A DNA stretch of 64,000 bases from Pseudomonas sp. Irchel s3h17 (GTDB lineage: Bacteria > Pseudomonadota > Gammaproteobacteria > Pseudomonadales > Pseudomonadaceae), in NCBI RefSeq assembly GCF_900187505.1, contig NZ_FYDL01000010.1, positions 124,001 to 188,000 of the forward strand, given 5' to 3'. Under the pieces are notes generated by a model. The model was not told the DNA's origin and searched no databases. It was given only the letters and a program-made list of their open reading frames with translations. Positions 60,556 to 64,000 of this stretch are shown piece after piece. Position 1 is the first letter of the stretch. The number at the start of each line of letters is the position of its first letter. The translations under genes were made by a program, and so were the position numbers.

Positions 60556-61128
60556 TCAGACTTCGTTCGGGGCACCCAGGAACGATGCATTGCGCTCGAT
60601 GATTCGCAACTTGAATACCATGCCTTTATCATCGATTTCGGCTAGATAGCTATAAGGCGCGCCCCTGCGGCGGATGCTGCCGATTTGCTTCGAGTGACGA
60701 ACCTTCAGCCGGACCCGCTGGATATCACTGCCCATGTCTTGCAGGGTGACGATCCGGTTTTCCAGGCTCAGGAGGTTGAACGATGAGGTGTCGCTGCCAG
60801 CGGGAAGAAATGCACCTAGAACCCCGGAAAAATCCTTGCTCACGCAATGCCCTGTGTAAGTGGTATGGGAGCGAATGTAAAGGTGGTAGTAATCATCTGT
60901 GCAACGGAAGTAAATCGTAATCGGCACAGCGTTTTGGACTTCCTGAGCAGGACGACGGCCTAGCAGATGAGAGTCGTCCCGTGGTGTTGGTGCACCGGTG
61001 TAAAAACCGCCAGAGAACAATGTTTCGTTGCGTATGGCGGGTGTGCCATGCAATGCACCTAGAAAGTCAACATGTTGATTATCCAGTTCCAATGTTGCTA
61101 TGAAAGACTTTTGTCTGTTTGTAGTCAT
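60556..61128 (-). CDS. Unknown 190-residue protein with broken tandem copy
   Basis: A 190-residue protein starting MTTNRQKSFIATLELDNQHV. It has no signal peptide or membrane helix. It is rich in aromatic and polar residues (ITIYFRCTDDYYHLYIRSHT, about 71-90), and the C-terminal half is beta-like with repeated hydrophobic alternation (FNLLSLENRIVTLQD). I do not recognise the family. The related but disrupted copy follows 87 bp downstream, so a tandem duplication occurred. It lies between a core gene (glyA) and dctA and looks accessory by base composition. Confidence 0.65.
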   Translation of the reverse strand: MTTNRQKSFIATLELDNQHVDFLGALHGTPAIRNETLFSGGFYTGAPTPRDDSHLLGRRPAQEVQNAVPITIYFRCTDDYYHLYIRSHTTYTGHCVSKDFSGVLGAFLPAGSDTSSFNLLSLENRIVTLQDMGSDIQRVRLKVRHSKQIGSIRRRGAPYSYLAEIDDKGMVFKLRIIERNASFLGAPNEV

Positions 61129-61410
61129 TAGTTCATCCTTGAATTTTATGAGTTGTTTTTTTAGTGTCGGGTGCTACTTTCGATATCGTCAGTTCGACCA
61201 AATGCAGGTAGGTCGATGTGAGTCGGAAAGTTTTCGGTGGTAAATGCAGTTGGTTGGTCGTTTGGTTATTGTTTTTGTGAGCGAACAGTAACAGTTAAGT
61301 CTCTGTTCTAGACGGATTTTGAAGGGGGTTATTGTTTCAGGTTTTGAGTGTTGAGCGCAGAACAACGGCGGCAGATGTGTGTTCGACGAGTGGAGACATT
61401 AGTACAGACG
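61129..61410. other. AT-rich control region of the unknown gene
   Basis: No ORF I can support. It is AT-rich and likely holds the promoter of the 60556-61128 gene on the minus strand. It ends at the glyA terminator. Confidence 0.45.
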
Positions 61411-61440
61411 AAAAAAAACCGGCCAATCACTTGGCCGGTT
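61411..61440 (-). terminator. Intrinsic terminator of glyA
   Basis: AACCGGCCAA and TTGGCCGGTT form a 10-bp stem around TCAC. On the minus strand it is followed by T8 (A-run 61411-61418 on the plus strand). It lies 28 bp beyond the glyA stop. Confidence 0.9.
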
Positions 61441-61467
61441 CTTCATGCTACGGATTTAACGGGGCAA

Positions 61468-62721
61468 TTAAGCGCCGTATACCGGCAGCTTCTTGCAGAT
61501 GGCCTTGACCTTCTCACGAACGGCGTCGATCACCGCGTCGTTGTTCAGGTCTGCCAGGATGTCGCAGATCCAGCCAGCCAGTTCCTTGCACTCTGCTTCC
61601 TTGAAGCCACGAGTGGTCACAGCCGGAGTACCGAAGCGCAGACCGGAGGTGACGAACGGGGAGCGTGGATCGTTTGGCACGGAGTTTTTGTTCACGGTGA
61701 TGAAGGCTTTGCCCAGTGCGGCGTCGGCATCTTTACCGGAGATTTCCTGCTTGATCAGCGACAGCAGGAACAGGTGGTTCTCGGTACCGCCGGAAACCAC
61801 GTCAAAACCGCGCTCGATGAACACGCCGGCCATGGCCTGGGCGTTTTTCACCACTTGTTGCTGGTAGGTCTTGAACTCAGGCTGCAGGGCTTCCTTGAAG
61901 CAGATCGCCTTGGCGGCGATCACGTGCTCCAGTGGGCCACCCTGGGCGCCCGGGAATACGGCGGAGTTCAGTTTCTTCTCGATGTCGGCGTTGGCGCGAG
62001 CCAGGATCAGGCCGCCACGTGGACCGCGCAGGGTCTTGTGGGTGGTGGTGGTCACGACGTCAGCGAATGGAACCGGGTTCGGGTAGACGCCAGCGGCGAC
62101 CAGACCGGCTACGTGAGCCATGTCGACGAACAGGTACGCACCGACCTTGTCGGCGATTTCGCGGAAGCGCGGGAAGTCGAGGATCTGCGAGTAGGCAGAG
62201 AAACCGGCCACGATCATTTTTGGCTTGTGTTCAACAGCCAGGCGCTCGACTTCGTCGTAGTCGATCAGGCCATTGGCGTCGATGCCGTACTGGACAGCGT
62301 TGTACAGCTTGCCGGAGGAGGAAACGCTGGCACCGTGGGTCAGGTGACCACCGTGGGCCAGGCTCATGCCCAGGAGGGTGTCGCCAGCCGACAACAGGGC
62401 CAGGTAAACGGCGCTGTTGGCTTGCGAGCCGGCGTGCGGCTGAACGTTGGCGTAATCGGCACCGAACAGTTCTTTTGCACGGTCGATGGCCAGTTGCTCA
62501 ACCACGTCGACGTACTCGCAACCGCCGTAGTAGCGCTTGCCCGGGTAACCTTCGGCGTACTTGTTGGTCAGTACCGAGCCTTGAGCTTCCATCACCGCTG
62601 GGCTGGTGTAGTTTTCCGAAGCGATCAGCTCGATGTGTTCTTCCTGGCGCTGAGCTTCTTGCTCCATGGCGGCAAAAAGGTCGGCGTCGTACTTGGCAAT
62701 GGTCAAATCACGGCTGAACAT
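61468..62721 (-). CDS. glyA: Serine hydroxymethyltransferase
   Basis: A 417-residue PLP enzyme converting serine plus tetrahydrofolate to glycine plus 5,10-methylene-THF, the main source of one-carbon units. The PLP lysine is Lys229 in TTTTHKTLRGPRGG; the conserved DMAHVAGL precedes it. Length equals E. coli GlyA (417). The ATG at 62719-62721 (MFSRDLTIAKYD) is preceded by TTGAGGA; the upstream frame to 62808 is not used. A run of twelve G (62739-62750) lies in its leader. Pseudomonads often have two glyA genes; this is one. Confidence 0.96.
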   Translation of the reverse strand: MFSRDLTIAKYDADLFAAMEQEAQRQEEHIELIASENYTSPAVMEAQGSVLTNKYAEGYPGKRYYGGCEYVDVVEQLAIDRAKELFGADYANVQPHAGSQANSAVYLALLSAGDTLLGMSLAHGGHLTHGASVSSSGKLYNAVQYGIDANGLIDYDEVERLAVEHKPKMIVAGFSAYSQILDFPRFREIADKVGAYLFVDMAHVAGLVAAGVYPNPVPFADVVTTTTHKTLRGPRGGLILARANADIEKKLNSAVFPGAQGGPLEHVIAAKAICFKEALQPEFKTYQQQVVKNAQAMAGVFIERGFDVVSGGTENHLFLLSLIKQEISGKDADAALGKAFITVNKNSVPNDPRSPFVTSGLRFGTPAVTTRGFKEAECKELAGWICDILADLNNDAVIDAVREKVKAICKKLPVYGA

Positions 62722-62738
62722 GGCGGTCCTCAAGGATC

Positions 62739-62750
62739 GGGGGGGGGGGG
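62739..62750. repeat. Homopolymer of 12 G in the glyA leader
   Basis: An uninterrupted (G)12 on the plus strand, (C)12 on the glyA strand, 18-29 bp upstream of the start codon. Such tracts slip during replication. Confidence 0.9.
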
Positions 62751-62860
62751 CAGAAAAGGAGGGCATTCTAACCCAATGGGTTTTGTCTGGCATATGAAAC
62801 GACATCATGTCGCAGACAAGTGGTGTTCATGTCGGGATCAGCGGTGATCTTGCAGGTCCC

Positions 62861-62920
62861 ATCACGGGCAAGCCCGCTCCCGCGGTGGGGGATGCACTTC
62901 AAATGTGGGAGCACGCCGCC
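62861..62920. repeat. Degenerate REP sequences upstream of glyA
   Basis: ATCACGGGCAAGCCCGCTCC (62861-62880) is a good REP core. A partial opposite copy (ATGTGGGAGCACGCCGCC, from about 62903) follows. The pair looks like an eroded REPIN between glyA and the GGDEF-EAL gene. Confidence 0.65.
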
Positions 62921-62937
62921 CGCATCACCACAACACT

Positions 62938-64000
62938 TCAGTCAAACATGAACAACGCATCATTGCTGAACTGCGCTTCGAACTGTGGGGCCGGCATCGG
63001 CCGTCCGAACAGATAACCCTGTACCTCGTCGCAGCCATGCTCGCGCAGGAAGTCGAGTTGCTCATGGGTTTCCACGCCCTCGGCGATCACCGCCAGGTTG
63101 AGGCTGTGGGCCATGGCAATGATTGCCCGGGCGATCTGCGCGTCCTGCTCGCCGGAGGGCAGGCCGTCGACGAAGGTGCGGTCGATCTTCAACACGTCGA
63201 TGGGAAATTGCTTGAGGTAGTTCAGGGATGAGTAACCGGTGCCAAAGTCATCCACCGCGATACTCAGCCCAAGGTTTTTCAGCCCGGCGAGAATCTGCAT
63301 GGCCTCGCTGACTTCGCGCATCAGGATACTTTCGGTCAGCTCCAGTTCCAGGCAGGCGGGTGGCAGGCCCGTTTCCTTGAGGATGGTGGCGATGCGCGTG
63401 CCGAGCTGGCCGTCGGAGAACTGCCGGGCGGAGATGTTCACCGAGACTTTGGGGACGCGCACCTTGGCCTGGTGCCAGGCCTTGAGCTGACGACAGGCCT
63501 CGCCGATCACCCAGTCGCCGACATCCACTACCAGCCCGAGCTCTTCGAGCACCGGAATGAAATCCCCCGGTGGTACCAGTCCGCGCCGCGGATGACGCCA
63601 GCGCAACAGAGCCTCGGTGCCGGTCAGGCGCTTGCCGTCGCCACTGAATTGCGGCTGGTAGTAGAGAACGAATTCGTTTTGTTCGAGGGCGTGACGCAGG
63701 TCGCTTTCCAGTTCCAGGCGCTCCAGGGCGCTCGCGTTCATGTCCGCCTGGTAGAACTGGAAGTTGTTCTTGCCGCGCTCCTTGGCGTGGTACATCGCGG
63801 TGTCGGCATTTTTCATCAACTGGCTCAGTTCGTTGCCGTCCTGCGGGCTCAGGGCAATGCCGATGCTGGCGGTGACAAAGAACTCGCGACCTTCGAGAAC
63901 GAAGGGTTTCACCAGGCTGGCGAGAATCTGTTCGGCGACATGAATCGCCCGGTTCAGGGCGACTTCACGGTTGGCGCGCGGTTGCAGCAACAGGGTGAAC
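62938..64000 (-). CDS. GGDEF-EAL cyclic-di-GMP protein (5' part outside window)
   Basis: The C-terminal 353 residues of a larger protein; the frame runs off the right edge. The visible part holds the end of a GGDEF domain (ASIGIALSPQDG, DTAMYHAKERGKN) and a complete EAL domain. EAL motifs are intact: TEALLRWRHP, NISARQF, LELTES, DDFGTGYSSLNYLK, LKIDRTFV, AEGVET and GYLFGRPM. Phosphodiesterase activity on c-di-GMP is therefore likely. Whether the GGDEF active site is intact cannot be seen, since that motif lies beyond the window edge. Confidence 0.9.
   Translation of the reverse strand, partial: FTLLLQPRANREVALNRAIHVAEQILASLVKPFVLEGREFFVTASIGIALSPQDGNELSQLMKNADTAMYHAKERGKNNFQFYQADMNASALERLELESDLRHALEQNEFVLYYQPQFSGDGKRLTGTEALLRWRHPRRGLVPPGDFIPVLEELGLVVDVGDWVIGEACRQLKAWHQAKVRVPKVSVNISARQFSDGQLGTRIATILKETGLPPACLELELTESILMREVSEAMQILAGLKNLGLSIAVDDFGTGYSSLNYLKQFPIDVLKIDRTFVDGLPSGEQDAQIARAIIAMAHSLNLAVIAEGVETHEQLDFLREHGCDEVQGYLFGRPMPAPQFEAQFSNDALFMFD

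Noticed and set aside
62722..62937. Glycine or purine riboswitch upstream of glyA
   Set aside because: The leader is short and taken up by a G-tract and REP-like sequence; no aptamer-like conserved blocks were seen.
1..64000. CRISPR array, prophage or integrative element
   Set aside because: No regularly spaced repeats, integrase, phage structural genes or tRNA attachment site were seen; the repeated palindromes are REPINs.

Overview
The window is a gene-dense, GC-rich chromosomal segment of a fluorescent-group or putida-group Pseudomonas. This rests on the core gene set and order (miaB-ybeZ-ybeY-corC; cioAB next to a LuxR solo, fpr, mscL and radA as in the P. putida ppoR locus), on REP/REPIN palindromes of the type GTGGGAGCGGGCTTGCCCGC between genes, and on codon use. 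No rRNA, tRNA or CRISPR array was seen. The species cannot be fixed from the sequence alone.

Layout. 1-7472 (minus strand): translation and tRNA modification genes (corC partial, ybeY, ybeZ, miaB), a Sel1-repeat protein, and a thiD-thiE-hemL cofactor operon, with a small DUF1820 gene on the plus strand. 7.7-19.5 kb: a 7TM-DISM hybrid histidine kinase, an AidB-like acyl-CoA dehydrogenase, AMP nucleosidase, RluE, a DUF2788 protein, an Lrp/AsnC regulator, a CDF metal exporter, a lipoprotein and HrpB. 19.5-23.2 kb: the clearest accessory patch. It holds an amino-acid permease with a large in-frame internal deletion, an ORF joining a dioxygenase-like N-terminal fragment to an AlaX tRNA-editing protein, a coupled HTH-like regulator, and an IS3-family transposase stub. 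23.2-37.7 kb: housekeeping and metabolic genes (EEP nuclease, YciC-like, DUF2076, NYN, DnaQ-like exonuclease, Lrp, YedA, RhlE, flavoprotein, HDAC-like amidohydrolase, GNAT, TesB, HAD), a tandem pair of YpfJ-type zinc peptidases, and a TetR regulator. 37.8-47.1 kb: shikimate genes aroE-aroQ, a possible DUF4160/DUF2442 two-gene module, trmA with an NCS2 purine permease, a DJ-1-like protein lacking both catalytic residues, and the cyanide-insensitive oxidase operon cioAB plus a 55-residue membrane protein behind a perfect Anr/FNR box. 47.1-64 kb: rlmG, ppoR with a 16-bp palindrome upstream, fpr, mscL, radA, a PilZ protein, cstA-ybdD, a CobW-type GTPase, two GntR/FCD regulators with dctA, a duplicated gene of unknown function (one copy broken), glyA, and a GGDEF-EAL protein cut by the window edge.

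How the genes work together. Several neighbours form clear units. MiaB, YbeZ, YbeY and CorC make a conserved RNA-maturation operon. ThiD and ThiE act in consecutive thiamine steps, with HemL for tetrapyrroles. AroQ and AroE act in consecutive shikimate steps. CioA, CioB and the small protein make one oxidase. CstA with YbdD is a pyruvate/peptide uptake unit. The FCD regulator pair probably controls the adjacent DctA dicarboxylate carrier. Most of the window is ordinary core genome; the unusual signals lie at 19.5-23.2, 39.4-40.3, 43.4-44.0, 49.2 and 60.0-61.1 kb.
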